From: Pratylenchus scribneri
Taxonomy: Eukaryota > Nematoda > Chromadorea > Rhabditida > Pratylenchidae
Assembly (NCBI GenBank): GCA_030063045.1
Contig: JAQSEB010000040.1
Coordinates: 62,001-126,000, forward strand
Direction: 5' to 3'
DNA: 64,000 nt
Shown: piece by piece, positions 11,190 to 21,929 of the stretch
How positions within the stretch are numbered: position 1 is the first letter of the stretch
Layout: each line of letters starts with the position of its first letter
Translations under genes and position numbers: made by a program
The notes under the pieces: generated by a model
Seen by the model: the letters and a program-made list of their open reading frames with translations, nothing else
The model's database searches: none
Told to the model about the DNA's origin: nothing

Positions 11190-11990
11190 TGGTTGTAAGA
11201 TTGGGAAGATATTAAGAATAAAATTATTTAAGAATTGAAGGATCTTCTAAATTAAATAAATTATTAGAATAAATACATTTATTTATTTGGGGACAAGAGA
11301 TTGATGGACAATTAGTTGGATTTTATGGATTATCAATAAAGGTATTGGCTCATTAGAAAAGAAGAATTTATAGAAATAATTAAATACAGTATTACTCTTC
11401 AAAGCCTCTCCATCTATTAATTCTTCGCTCTCGACTTTGAGAACCCATAACTCAACTCGAGCGAATTTTAACATTTTCTTAGTTCCCTAAAGCGCTATAA
11501 AATTCGTTAAATTTGTTCAAAAATATCCACAAATTAAGAACTTCCTTAAATTTTCCCAATTATTGAGGGAGAAAATAATTCCCCATGGGTTATTAAAAGA
11601 GTATTTTTGGTAATAAGCCAAAAATTACGAATTTGGGAATTAGAAATGATTTATTTATTTGGGAAAATTTAAAAGATTTATATTTATCGGAGTATAAAAT
11701 CGTAAAATGAAAAGGAAAAACAATTCCAATAAATTTTAATGAAATGGTAAAAATGAAATGAAAATGAATGTGTTCATTTGGTCGAGCAGACGACTAATGC
11801 CATGTTAAATAACATTGAATGATGATTAAGCAAAAAACAAGCACCGATGTGCCCCCTACCCTCTCCTAAATTGGGATCGAAAATGATGATACACATTTTG
11901 GTTGGAATATACACCAATTGGGCTAAATTAATTTCGTGTACATTGTACTTTGGATGATGAATTTGGCTTTAATATAGAATGGAAGGGAAT
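11190..11990 (-). promoter_or_regulatory. Conserved upstream region of LU-5
   Basis: Parallel to the LU-6 flank: GGAAAATTTAAAAGATTTAT, AAAATGAAATGAAAATGAAT, a GAxxGATTAAGCA block, and TTTGGATGATGAATTTGGCT at about 11,950, which recurs at about 25,350. The same pieces occur inverted before LU-2. This is duplicated 5' flank and probably contains the promoter. Confidence 0.45.
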
Positions 11991-12361
11991 AATAAAAAAT
12001 GATATCATAAAAATTATTTTTTACGTTTTAGTATAAAATTTATAAATTTAAATTTGATTCAGTACTGGAACAGAAATATGGATTAATCCGAGAATGAATT
12101 ACGGGGAAGATCAAAGTGAAGGATAAGGAAGAGAAAAATCTGCTTTTTTCTGAATTGAAATTTTATTTTTCCTGATTTCCTTAAAGTATTTTTTGAGAAA
12201 GTGCCCGTTATGCCTACCTTTGGATATGGATAATATGAGAGATCTGTTCACTAATCAAGTTCCAATTCTAATAGCAAAGGAATTGATTTACAAATATTTA
12301 AAATTTCTGCCTCTCCTCTAAAACATTGACATTGGCTTAATTATATGTACAGGTTCTCTGT

Positions 12362-12675
12362 CGATTCCCGAATAGTGCAAATGTGGGCTTTTTCGATACT
12401 TTATACCATTTTGTAGATCTCATCAAGACGCATCGAATGGTATATATTTTGTCATGGTTTATTAGCCAAAAATTAAAGAGTTTTAAATTAAAAACTTAAA
12501 AATATGGTTTAAACCGTTTAACTATTTAATTTTTGGCTTAATACTGACATTTTTTATACCAATCGATGCGTCTTGATGAGATCTACAAAATGGTGTAAGG
12601 TTTATAGGGTCTAAAACCAGTTTCTGATTTATTATAAGTCGATAAAACCCACATTTGCACTATTCGCGAATCGCC
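12362..12675. repeat. Palindromic element, 'GATCTCATCAAGACGCATCG' family, copy 1
   Basis: Long imperfect palindrome: the outer arms AATAGTGCAAATGTGGG and CCCACATTTGCACTATT, and the inner arms TACCATTTTGTAGATCTCAT and ATGAGATCTACAAAATGGT, fold on each other. Other copies occur at about 37.3, 54.0, 54.9 and 57.8 kb, with partial or diverged copies at 35.5 and 49.0 kb. It looks like a foldback MITE. No target duplication was resolved. Confidence 0.7.
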
Positions 12676-13344
12676 TAGATTTGCAAGTTCCTTTGCTTAT
12701 TCGGGAATTGACCCCATACGATATGTACATATTATTTTGTTGATTTATTTTTTCCAAGATTTATATTATAATATTTTTAATCGGCATCCAAATTCCAAAT
12801 ATTTAAAATTTACGATTCCCAATCACTAATAAATAAGGTTATATAAATGTTCTTATAAAATTCCAGTCCCAGGGGAATTATTTTTCTGCTCCTCAAAAAA
12901 TTGGGAAAATAGGAGTCTAACTCCTTAATTGTGGACATTTTTGAATAAATTATACATATTTTGCGGAGATTTGGGAAACAAGAAATGCGATAAAAATTTT
13001 TATAAAGTAAACCTGTGCCCTCAAAATAAAAGACAATTTTCCCTATTTTTGAGAGAGTGAAAAATTATTTTCAAACTGAATTAAAAGATTATATACAGTA
13101 CCTATTTTGTGATTCGATGAGTACACCAGAATAAATATTAATTTAGTGAATTTTTAGACTTATTAAACACAAAAACTAATTTTATCACAATTTTTGCCTT
13201 TTCCTTCAAATTCACAAACGATTGTATATTTTAAAATGTATAACTATTTGAAACATTAATTTACTGTTCAAATTTCTTTCCGTAGGAAATTCTAATTAAA
13301 ATTTTTGAAAAGGGAAAATACATCAAATTTAAATTCTTTCGATT
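12676..13344. other. Intergenic between LU-5 promoter and LU-6 3' end
   Basis: AT-rich with no gene. Around 12,880-13,080 lies a copy of a dispersed repeat with the pieces TTCCCAGG-GGAATTATTTTTC and AATTGTGGACATTTTTGAA, also recognisable near 11.5, 28.1, 29.2, 31.7, 44.8 and 56.1 kb. Confidence 0.4.
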
Positions 13345-13530
13345 TGTTTCTTTTCAACATTTTTTATTCAACATTGGAAAGATGAAAGTGAACCCAAAAA
13401 TAACCGAAAATACAAAAGAAGGACAGTGAAAGGGATAGACTTTAACACATTTTGGTTAATAACATTTTTGGAATATGGCCATCTTATTTTTGCAACAATT
13501 TTGTGGCCATTTCCATCTTCCTTCTTCTTC
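13345..13530 (-). other. LU-6 3' UTR
   Basis: Near-identical to the LU-5 3' UTR (see 10,120-10,303) apart from a few bases, including the same polyadenylation signal context. Evidence of a recent duplication or of gene conversion. Confidence 0.65.
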
Positions 13531-13694
13531 TTAAAGCACGAAATGCCCGATGGCAACCATCACAGCGCCAATGGCAATGAGCAGCGAAATGGCAATCGGT
13601 TGGTGGAATGCTGTAAAAATTCAAAAATGTATATTATTTTAAATACAATTTTTTATTGGAAATCTACACAGGAATAATGAATATATTTAATTAG

Positions 13695-13937
13695 TACTTA
13701 TATGTATAATTTGTATCCTCTTTTTTCTTCAATAAGGAAAAAGTATGGGAAAAAGTGTCCTCCATACGAGTGTTGGGGATTGGGTTTAGGATTAGTGAGA
13801 TGATTTTTACCCCATCCTATCTATCCCTGAATTACCTTAATCCTAATGCCAACACCCATAGGGGGGACCCTTCACTTTTCCTTCAATTTTTTCCCTCTCA
13901 AATCTCAATAAAAAGAGGATACTAACTATATAAGTAA
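13695..13937. repeat. Short inverted-repeat element in the LU-6 last intron
   Basis: Ends are imperfect inverted repeats: GTACTTATATG...TGTATCCTCTTTTTT at the left and AAAAAGAGGATACTAAC...TATATAAGTAAC at the right. The internal sequence has GGGTTTAGGATTAG and CTTAATCCTAATGCC arms. It appears to be a diverged member of the GGTACT-ended family seen at 24,232 and 31,413. Boundaries are approximate. Confidence 0.5.
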
Positions 13938-14091
13938 CTTTAAATTAATTATATTATAAAAACATTCTTTTATCATAAAGCATAAAAACAAACCCGAATT
14001 ACACAGTTCGCCACGGCAAAAGCTGCAATCTTTAGCCGGAATGCCATCGCATTTGCCAGCGCTGCATGTGAGCTCACCTGTCTCTGGCATA

Positions 14092-14096
14092 AGAAT
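14092..14096. repeat. Target-site duplication AGAAT (left)
   Basis: AGAAT directly precedes the TG of the 5' LTR and is repeated at 23,258-23,262 directly after the CA of the 3' LTR. Five bases is normal for BEL/Pao integration. Confidence 0.9.
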
Positions 14097-14457
14097 TGTC
14101 GGCATCGGCCAATGCCGACGTGAATTTTGGTCAAAGGGCAAAAAGTCGACCAGCCGGCAATCGCCGATGATTGGGCAAAGAAAATTGGAAATGAGGGAAA
14201 AGGATGGAAAGGCCAAATGTGATGCAATTTTGAATAAGCATGATGCAATGATTCATTATTTAAGGGCCTGTGAGCCCCGCTTTCTTCACCACTTTTTCCA
14301 CCTTTTTACCAAATTGAATTGATTTAATTTTGATTTTAATTGCATTCACATTTTCCATCCACTCATTTTCTTGCCGAAATAAAACTGTTAATTGCTGGAC
14401 TTTGATTTGCCTTTGGGGAATTTCGAGTCTAGGGAATTTGACTGAGCTGTATCGACA
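14097..14457 (+). repeat. 5' LTR of the BEL/Pao element
   Basis: 361 bp, TG...CA ends. AATAAAACTGTT at about 14,379 is a plausible polyadenylation signal within the LTR. It appears identical to the 3' LTR. Confidence 0.93.
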
Positions 14458-14459
14458 AG

Positions 14460-14477
14460 TGGTGCCGCTACAAAAAA
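14460..14477 (+). promoter_or_regulatory. Candidate primer-binding site
   Basis: TGGTGCCGCTACAAAAAA starts two bases after the 5' LTR. TGG matches the complement of a tRNA 3' CCA end, as retroelement primer sites do. The matching tRNA was not determined. Confidence 0.55.
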
Positions 14478-14496
14478 CGAACAAAGGAGCTGTGCG

Positions 14497-17220
14497 ATGT
14501 CTCAACAAATACGAATGGTGCTAGGACCGGCCGTTGGAAGATTACGAACACGGATTACGACTGCGAGGGAGGCTTTGGAACGAGAGGACGAGGACAACCG
14601 GACTCTGGAGCAGGAGCGCTTCCATCTGCGCCGCCATTTACGCCGGATCCGAACCGAAGTCAACCGCTGGCGGGTTCTCATCAACGGATTAGAGGGACAA
14701 GCACGGGAAGCCGAGGAACAAGTGATGGCTGGGTTCAACCCACAGGAACGTCAACTTTTCGAGTGGATTGCTGAAGCAGAAGAAGTGGTCGATGAGCTAA
14801 CTGCGGAGTTAGCTGACGATTTGGATCAGGAACTGCAATCGAATCCTGATGCCGAGCAAGCAGCCGAGGTGAATGGTTTGGCCAATCATGCTGACAACGC
14901 TGCTCAGCCCAATGCGAACGAAGGAGCTGGAATGGCCAATCCGGCGGCCGTCGTCGTGGAGGGGCTAAATCCTGCCGGGGGAGGGGCCGCAGCGGCCAAT
15001 CCAAACGCCGGAGGAGCAATGGGATTAGCCGATGGAGCGGTTAATGAGCCCAATATTCCCGCAATTCCTGTCGCCGGTGCAGCCGCCGGGGCAGTGCCAA
15101 TTGTCGCCGGTGCAGCCGCCGGGGCAAACCCAAACGCCGGAGCAGCTGCCGGCATACTCCCTGGCGCAGCAGCTGGGGCAATTCCCGTCGCACCATTTAA
15201 TAATGCGGGAAGACGGAACAACACACAACTTCCTCCTTTGAGCATGCCGACTTTCGATGGAAATCCGCTGGAATGGCCCGCCTTCTGGGCTCGGTTCGAA
15301 AGCGCTGTGGACGGGCAACCTCACTTAGAGCAAGTGGATAAACTCAACTACCTGCTGGGATGTTTGAGTGGGAAGGCGGCCAAAGCTGTTCAAGGATATC
15401 GAGGAGGAGTCAACTACGATGCCGTGGTCCAAACGTTGGAACGGTTGTTCGGAAATCGACGGGTAATAATCGAAGCTCTGCAAGCTGAACTCATCAATCT
15501 ACCAAATGCCAACGAGTCAGTTGAGAGCCTCCAGCGGATGGTAGAAACGCTGGAACGTGTCTGCCGCCAGCTCGAAGCACTCGGACAAACAGAGGAGAGT
15601 CCGCTGGTGGCACAAGTGATCAAAAACAAGCTGCCTGATTCCGTATTGATGAAGCTGTTGGAAAAGGAGAGTGAATCCTTCACAGAGTGGTGCGTAGCCG
15701 ATTGGAGACGTGAATTGGCTGGAATCGTGTCTTTGCGTGAAGCGTTGCAAAGAGCTCGAAGCACACAGATGTTCGGATTGCCACAACAGCAAGACAGGAA
15801 TCAACAAGACAGGCAGAGAAACAGGAAATCGGGAAAAGCCCGGGGTGTCTTCGCTGTCGCCGCTCAACAAGGAAACAAGCGGGATAGGAAGAAGCCTGCA
15901 TGCTTATGCTGCGAGGGTGACCATTGGGTATCAGAATGCCCTAAATTCCCGGACATTGGCCGAAGGAAGCAGATTCTGGCCGAACAGCAACGATGTTTCA
16001 ACTGCTTAAGGAAAGGCCATACGGTTGCCGAATGCAGAAGCAACAAGAAGGGATGCACGGACTGTGGAGGACGTCATCACAGAGCACTTTGTCCGCAGAA
16101 TGGCAAATCAAGCAGTTCAGGCCAAAACCAGTCAAATGGCTCCAACCAACGAGGAAAAGGCCGTCGTCAAAATGGGTCCAAGGGAGCCGACAAAGGGAAG
16201 GCAGTGACTGCAGTCACCGCCGTTGCAGCCATGGATGGCCCAGCATCAGTCTGGCTGATGGCTACGCAAGCACCAATATTTGCGGAACAGAATCCAGAGA
16301 TTCAGCGTGAGGCTACTCTCTTCTTCGATGGAGGCTCGCAAGTGAATCTAATCACGAAGGACATTGCGCGCCAACTTCGCCTCAAACCAATTGGCTATCA
16401 ATCGTTGGAATTGTACCCATACAGAGCAAGGAGGCCAATCAGAATGCATGCAAAGGCAGTGGCCTTCTCAGTTGGCCACAAGGATGGGCGAACACAAATC
16501 ATTGTGGCCTTCGTGACCGACCGCATCGTCAATTCGATTCAATACGCGGATATGGAGTCCGGAACACTCATGGCAAAGAGGAAAGAGCCAGATGTTCTGC
16601 TGGGAATGCCTGTTTTCTGGACCTTCTTCCTGAGGAAGGAAGAGCTGAACTCCGGAATGTTCAGCATTGAAACAACGGTCGGACGAATCATTTGCGGCCA
16701 AGAGGCATCACACCAATGGATGGGTGACGGAAGGCCGATTATTATGCCCTTGAGCATTATGGAAACGGAACCAGAGCGAGTTCAGCGATTTTGGGATCTG
16801 GAACTGCTGGGAATCCGGGACGATCCAAAGGAAAACGATGATGATCGAGCAATGGAGCTCTTCAACATGTCGGTGAGTAGATCAGCCGATGGACGCTACT
16901 CAGCTGGATGGCCATGGAAGGAATTCCCACCGGACTTGCCTTCTAATTTCGATATGGCCTACTCCAGACTGGGTGCATTGGCTAGGAAGTTGGCTGCAGA
17001 TCCGGAACGCATGGCACGGTACGACGCCACCTTCAAGGAACAATTGCGCAACGGAATGATCGAACCAGCTCAAAGAAGGAAAGGAGAGCCGGAGCACTAC
17101 CTGCCTCATCATTTGGTCGTCACTCACAAGGATCGCACAGTTTTCGATGCTGGAGCACATACCAAAGGGTCCAATTCGCTCAATGACTGCATGTGCCGTG
17201 GCCCCGTGACAGGCAGATAG
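14497..17220 (+). CDS. gag-pro: BEL/Pao Gag-protease polyprotein, truncated at the start of reverse transcriptase
   Basis: 907 residues. Residues 1-95 are a charged coiled coil; about 140-240 is Ala/Gly/Pro-rich filler; from about 245 (LPPLSMPTFDGNPLEWPAFW) is the Pao-type gag core. Zinc knuckles follow: C469 (CLCC...H...C), C500 (CFNCLRKGHTVAEC) and a third CTDCGGRHH...C. The aspartic protease has its DGGS at 611-614 and LLGMPVFW near 700. Reverse transcriptase begins (FDAGAHTKGSNSLNDC, about 880-900), then the ORF ends at TAG where an internal deletion joins other pol sequence. The product would assemble particles and bind RNA. It overlaps the next ORF by 28 bases in another frame. Confidence 0.9.
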   Translation: MSQQIRMVLGPAVGRLRTRITTAREALEREDEDNRTLEQERFHLRRHLRRIRTEVNRWRVLINGLEGQAREAEEQVMAGFNPQERQLFEWIAEAEEVVDELTAELADDLDQELQSNPDAEQAAEVNGLANHADNAAQPNANEGAGMANPAAVVVEGLNPAGGGAAAANPNAGGAMGLADGAVNEPNIPAIPVAGAAAGAVPIVAGAAAGANPNAGAAAGILPGAAAGAIPVAPFNNAGRRNNTQLPPLSMPTFDGNPLEWPAFWARFESAVDGQPHLEQVDKLNYLLGCLSGKAAKAVQGYRGGVNYDAVVQTLERLFGNRRVIIEALQAELINLPNANESVESLQRMVETLERVCRQLEALGQTEESPLVAQVIKNKLPDSVLMKLLEKESESFTEWCVADWRRELAGIVSLREALQRARSTQMFGLPQQQDRNQQDRQRNRKSGKARGVFAVAAQQGNKRDRKKPACLCCEGDHWVSECPKFPDIGRRKQILAEQQRCFNCLRKGHTVAECRSNKKGCTDCGGRHHRALCPQNGKSSSSGQNQSNGSNQRGKGRRQNGSKGADKGKAVTAVTAVAAMDGPASVWLMATQAPIFAEQNPEIQREATLFFDGGSQVNLITKDIARQLRLKPIGYQSLELYPYRARRPIRMHAKAVAFSVGHKDGRTQIIVAFVTDRIVNSIQYADMESGTLMAKRKEPDVLLGMPVFWTFFLRKEELNSGMFSIETTVGRIICGQEASHQWMGDGRPIIMPLSIMETEPERVQRFWDLELLGIRDDPKENDDDRAMELFNMSVSRSADGRYSAGWPWKEFPPDLPSNFDMAYSRLGALARKLAADPERMARYDATFKEQLRNGMIEPAQRRKGEPEHYLPHHLVVTHKDRTVFDAGAHTKGSNSLNDCMCRGPVTGR

Positions 17221-20200
17221 GCCAAAATGCGAGATTCCTCTACGTCAATACAGCGGAGAATCCAGCCGATGTTAGAAGCCGTGGCTGTTCAGCTGAAGAG
17301 CTGCATGACCATCCGTTATGGTGGCATGGCCCTCCTTGGCTCACTCAAGACGAGGGAAGTTGGCCCATCACCTATGAAGTCAAGCCACCATCTGATGAAG
17401 CCGAGGCACTAAGGGAGAGGGCGCATTGGAAGCACAAAGGACCAAAAAGCCAAATCGAAGCCGAACCGGAAGTAGGCGAAGTGGTGTTGGTCAAAGAAGA
17501 GCTCCGTCCTCGAAATGCATGGCCGATGGCACGAATCGTGGAATTACAAGGACCGCCAGGAGAAGCTAGGAATGCCAAACTAAAGATGGCCTCAGGCAAA
17601 GTACTTTCACGCCCCATCAATCGACTGTATCCACTTGAAGTCAGGAAGGCAACCACACACGGGTCAGTAAACGAGGGGACGGTCGAAGCAGTCCCGGAAG
17701 TCGCGCCGGTAGAGGCACGGGCTTTGGAAGCCACCAAAGGGCATTCAATGATCACTCGTTCAAAGACGAGAGCGATGGCTCGAGTTAGCCTCGCGTTGAT
17801 CTGTATTCTGACTTCGATTGGATTGGGTTCAACAACAACGACCCCTCGATTGGGGAAGACACCTGTAAACGAAACCCTGGAATCGGAATTGGAATTCTTA
17901 GCTTCAGAACTGAAAGGGCGGAACCAAAGTACATGGACGATGGATGCGCATCGGAACAGTATCGGCCAATGCATGGATTGCAGACTCGAATGTGCCACGC
18001 TCGGTGTAGCAGTGAAGCTCCCAAAGAGGATTGCCAAATTTGAAGTTTGCTGTGGCTCAACACATAGTTGCCTTACCCATCAATACACGGCGGAATTGAC
18101 CTTCGAGCTAGCAAAGGAGCTTCTGCTAATCGACTACAGCTGTGAGGCTAAATTCTGGACAAGGGACGGAAAGGAACTCGCCAAAAGCGTGGATTGTCAG
18201 CCAAAGGACGTTTGTGAACTCATTCAATGTTGGCTTTGTTGGGAGCGAATAGCCGAACCTGAATGTCGCCCCACACTGTCATTTGGAATGATTGGATTCA
18301 TCGTCTCTGGAACAGTCCTGGGCATCTGTTGGCTCATTGCGATGTCAAGGCAGATTGTGACCAACATCATTTGGATCACACGAATATTCCTCTACATTCC
18401 CCGTTGGCTATGCTACAGATTTTGCCGAAGGAGCAAAGGACAAGGAAACGAGAAGGCGACAAGGACTCGAATCCGGTACTCAGGCCGGAATCGTCGATCA
18501 AGCAGCTTGAGAATTCCATTGCTGATGGCATTGATCGGAATCCTGCTTGTATCATTCAAAGCGGAGGCTACTGCTGACGTCGTCTCCATTTCGGCTTCAG
18601 CCGAAAATTGTTGGAGATCAGCTGCCCGACTCGATTGTCGCATTCACAGCTCAACGGTGGTGACCCTCCTTCCTGCTGGTCAACAGAATCGAATGCTGCT
18701 CCGTGGGACCGGAGAGAAGCTGATGGGCGCACTGGAGCTCCATACGGACTCGCTTGTCATTGGCTGCATCCCCAAATCGGAACAATTCCTTCGTTCTTAT
18801 CGAGTGAATGTTCCCGCCAGAAAAAGCTGTCCAGGAATGGGAAACTGCTTTGAGGAACGATGCAGCAAGCTCAATCGAGGAGAATTGGACGAGAAGATTG
18901 ACGAAATCCAAGGCAATGCCTATTCTATGCCAGGCTACACGCGCTGCTTGGAAGGCTGCGGCTTTTGGCCATGTAAATGTTGGTCAGCTGGAAATAGCTG
19001 CTTCTTCTATCGTCCACACGCTGTGCCTCAATCGAACTCCATTTATGAGTTGATTAGCTGCCCAACATGGGAATATCGAATACGAGTCGGACTCAAATTG
19101 GAGCTTGGAGGCAATGAGACAAAGGAGCAAAGCGCTTTGCTCACTCCAGGCATCACCTTCCACTGGCAGAACATAAGCATCACGCCGATTGGAATTTCGC
19201 ATCCACCTTCTCCCGTTTTACGGGGAAAATTCCTCAGCAGAGAAAGGGACATGGCTTTGGTCGAAGGAATTCATTCGGACTTGCTTTGCTCGAGTCGGAA
19301 GGCGGCAGAAGAGTTGGACTGCACGCTGAGCGAAGAAGCATGCCCACATTGCTCAGTGGACAACGAGGCGAGCACCGTGAATTGCCATTGCCGAGATTTG
19401 CCTTTGGAGCGGTACTTTGAGGACCCACAAACTCGCCTTCCATTGGAATTGCCGAAAATGACGCTTCAGAACGATGGAAGGGACATATTCATGGAAACAT
19501 CCTACTCGCCTATCCAATTAGCCATTCAATTCGATGGTTTGAGACTCGCCTTGGAACAGGATCGAAGCATATGCAAGGCGGAAGCGAAGGAACTGCGAGG
19601 ATGTTACCGCTGCCAGACTGGAGCTCGCTTGACGCTGGATTGCTCAACAGACTTTGGAACAGCGCTGGCTGAAATCAGCTGTGAGGATGGCTCACTATTC
19701 ACTGCTCAATGCCAGCCACAGTCGATCAATTCATCCATCACACTGTCCTTTGACGAGGCTGAAATCGACACAAACTGTACCGTCACCTGCAGTGGCGGTC
19801 GGACCTCATTCCGGATGAAAGGCCATCTCCATTATGTCGAACCTCGCTTCGAACAAGCTCTTGGACTTCGCCATTCAGAACGATTGGAGGCTGACTCATC
19901 TGGATGCTGGACTTGCTTCATGACTGGGATTGACCTTTCTGATGTGGCCAAATTCTTCTTTGGATTTCCAAACATTCTGATCTCTGGCCTAGTCATCATT
20001 GGAGCAGTCATTTTGACATTAGCCTGCATTCGCTGTAACCCTTGGCTTCGTGTTTGGCGAATAGCAGTCCGAATGGCATTCATCATCTGCTTGATGATTC
20101 AGGAAAATGGCGGAGTTGAATTTGCCGGGGGAGGGCCATTGAGGAATCAAAATGGCACCAATTGGCCTCAAGGAATGTCATTCGAATTGGATTGGCCAAT

Positions 20201-20444
20201 TGGAATGTCAAAAGGAATGATTTGGAATGAGAAAAAGTCAAATGGCACAAATTGGCCAAGCATAAATCGAAATGGCACTATGGGGGCGAGGGAATTTGGA
20301 AAGGGCAAATGGAATTCGAGGGAATGTCAAGGGGAAGGGGCTGAAGGGCCTTTGGGCCATATAAAAGCCCACCCAATCTCACTCCATTCACCATTTCCTT
20401 CCAATCGAACAATTCCCAACATTCAACCCTCTGCAATCATCGAC
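17193..20444 (+). CDS. env: BEL/Pao remnant pol fused to phlebovirus-type envelope glycoprotein
   Basis: First 1,084 codons of a 1,623-codon open frame. Residues 15-32 (RFLYVNTAENPADVRSRG) are the tail of RNase H, and about 95-149 (GEVVLVKEE...RPINRLYPLE) is the conserved region after integrase; the integrase core between them is absent. The envelope starts near M186/M195 with a signal peptide. There is a membrane segment at 363-385, an internal signal-like stretch at 441-459, a cysteine-rich ectodomain, and a second membrane segment at 927-946. The cysteine cluster from C546 (CPGMGNCFEERC) to about 608 (CGFWPCKCW...CFFYR) resembles the fusion-loop part of phlebovirus Gc, as known in envelope-bearing nematode BEL elements. 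From 20,100 to 20,444 the frame stays open through Asn/Trp-rich repeats of doubtful coding value. Confidence 0.82.
20360..20366 (+). promoter_or_regulatory. Possible internal TATA box
   Basis: TATAAAA lies 79 bases before the methionine codon at 20,445 that opens the PAZ-like segment, in a stretch whose translation looks non-coding. It could be a separate promoter brought in with the captured segment. Chance occurrence cannot be excluded. Confidence 0.35.
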
Positions 20445-21929
20445 ATGCAAACACGGACCAATCTTCTCAAAGTGTTGAGCATCCTCCTGGACAAAACGGA
20501 ATCGGAGGCCTCGGACTGGATGAGCACCGTGGAAAGACGAAGATGGCTGTCCCAGCGAATGGAGCAACTCATACAAAGCGATGGAGTTCAGCTGGTGACG
20601 AGCCACTTACCAAAGGAGAAACCGCTTGGCCCAATTCGCGTTTCGCCTGGATCGGCGCATACTTTGACGGCATACCACAATGGAAGGGTGGCTGTGACAG
20701 TGGTGGAGCATTACCGGAGTCGGCATCAAATCGAGCTCCGCCACCCTTTTGCCCCGTGTTTGGAGGAGACTCAAGCCAACGCATTCTTCCCTTTGGAGCT
20801 GATCGATGCATGTTTCCCAACTCGAGCCATTAAGGATCGAATCCTTAATCAAAGGGGAAGAGAGGAGGCGGAACAGCAATCGGAATTGGGTGATGCGCCA
20901 AGTGGAAGTGAAGGGCGACTGGTGAAACGCAATATGCGGACTTTAGGAGGGCGAGTGGTCTATGGATACGATGGAGGCGACGCCAAAAGGCGTTCAAATG
21001 CGGCCAAGGAAGTGCTTCGTCGCCGGAGGAAGGCCCCTCGCATCCATCCCCCTCCAACCGGAGCTCGCCACAATCCTCCACCCCAACCGGAACAAAGAGT
21101 GGAAGAGTTGGGAAGGCAAATGCAGGGACTGAATGTGGAAGGCGACTTTGGCATTCAAAGAAGAAAGAGAGCAGCTGGAGTTTGGCCAGCGGCAATTGAC
21201 CGCATTTGGGGCGGTGGAATGACCGGTCGCATTCGCCGGATCGCTTGTCGCGAGCTTGGCCCCATAATCAGTCAATTGGGCCGTGGAGTTACGGCTGAGG
21301 CCGAGATTGCTGTCACCTACCGGAATTCGGGCACAAAGGTGGTCAAATTTGCCCTACTGCTTTTGGCCTTATTCAATCTCTTCACCAATGCGGAATCGAC
21401 CATGCAATTCTCCCTCCAAAATGGCACACAAAATACTTTGGATCACGGATGGCCCATTAACTACTCACAATCGGATTTGGATCAAGGATGGCCAATTAAC
21501 CACTCACAAATGGCCCCGGATCAAGGGTGGCCCGTTAACTACTCGCATCCGGATCAATTCCGGCTGCAAAATTTGCCATTTTGCCCAATTTTGGCCATTC
21601 AATCTTTTTTGCAAATTTTGGCCAATGATCGACCTTCCATTTTGGCCAATTCATCATTCATGTGGGCCGTTTTTGGAATTTTGGACCGCCGACCTTTCCT
21701 TCTCAATTCGAGAATTTGGGTGAATCACGCTTCTATGCTCCAATCTCCTAACAAATTGCCCAATTTTGTACATTCATCACAGTCAAAAAATGGATTGACG
21801 GCAGCATTGACACCCAACTTCCTCGTTGGCCAAGGCTTTATAAGCCAATTTGCCACTCCACATTTCTTCATTTCAATTGCCTTCTCGGATTCCACACAAT
21901 TCATTTTTGCCTTTTGCAGATTGCCCAAA
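20445..21929 (+). CDS. Argonaute linker/PAZ-like segment inside the BEL/Pao element
   Basis: In frame with the envelope ORF (residues 1085-1579) but with its own methionine at 20,445. Residues 1085-1134 (LLKVLSILLD, ERRRWLSQRMEQLI) look like the Argonaute linker before PAZ. About 1135-1215 follows the PAZ pattern: GVQLVTSHLP, GPIRVSP, then VTVVEHYRSRHQIELRHP (from V1168), APCL, and FFPLELIDACFP (from F1198), corresponding to the TVAxYF-K-YN-LKYP-PCL-PLEV order of Argonautes. After it come Arg/Pro-rich sequence, a hydrophobic stretch near 21,345-21,400, and three GWPINYSQ-type repeats at about 21,440-21,560. No MID or PIWI domain is present, so no slicer activity is expected. The assignment rests on pattern reading only. 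Confidence 0.6.

Noticed and set aside
14502..16757. Many minus-strand and alternate-frame ORFs inside the gag-protease region
   Set aside because: They follow from the high GC and Ala/Gly bias of gag; none has a domain, and the + frame has gag, knuckles and protease in order.
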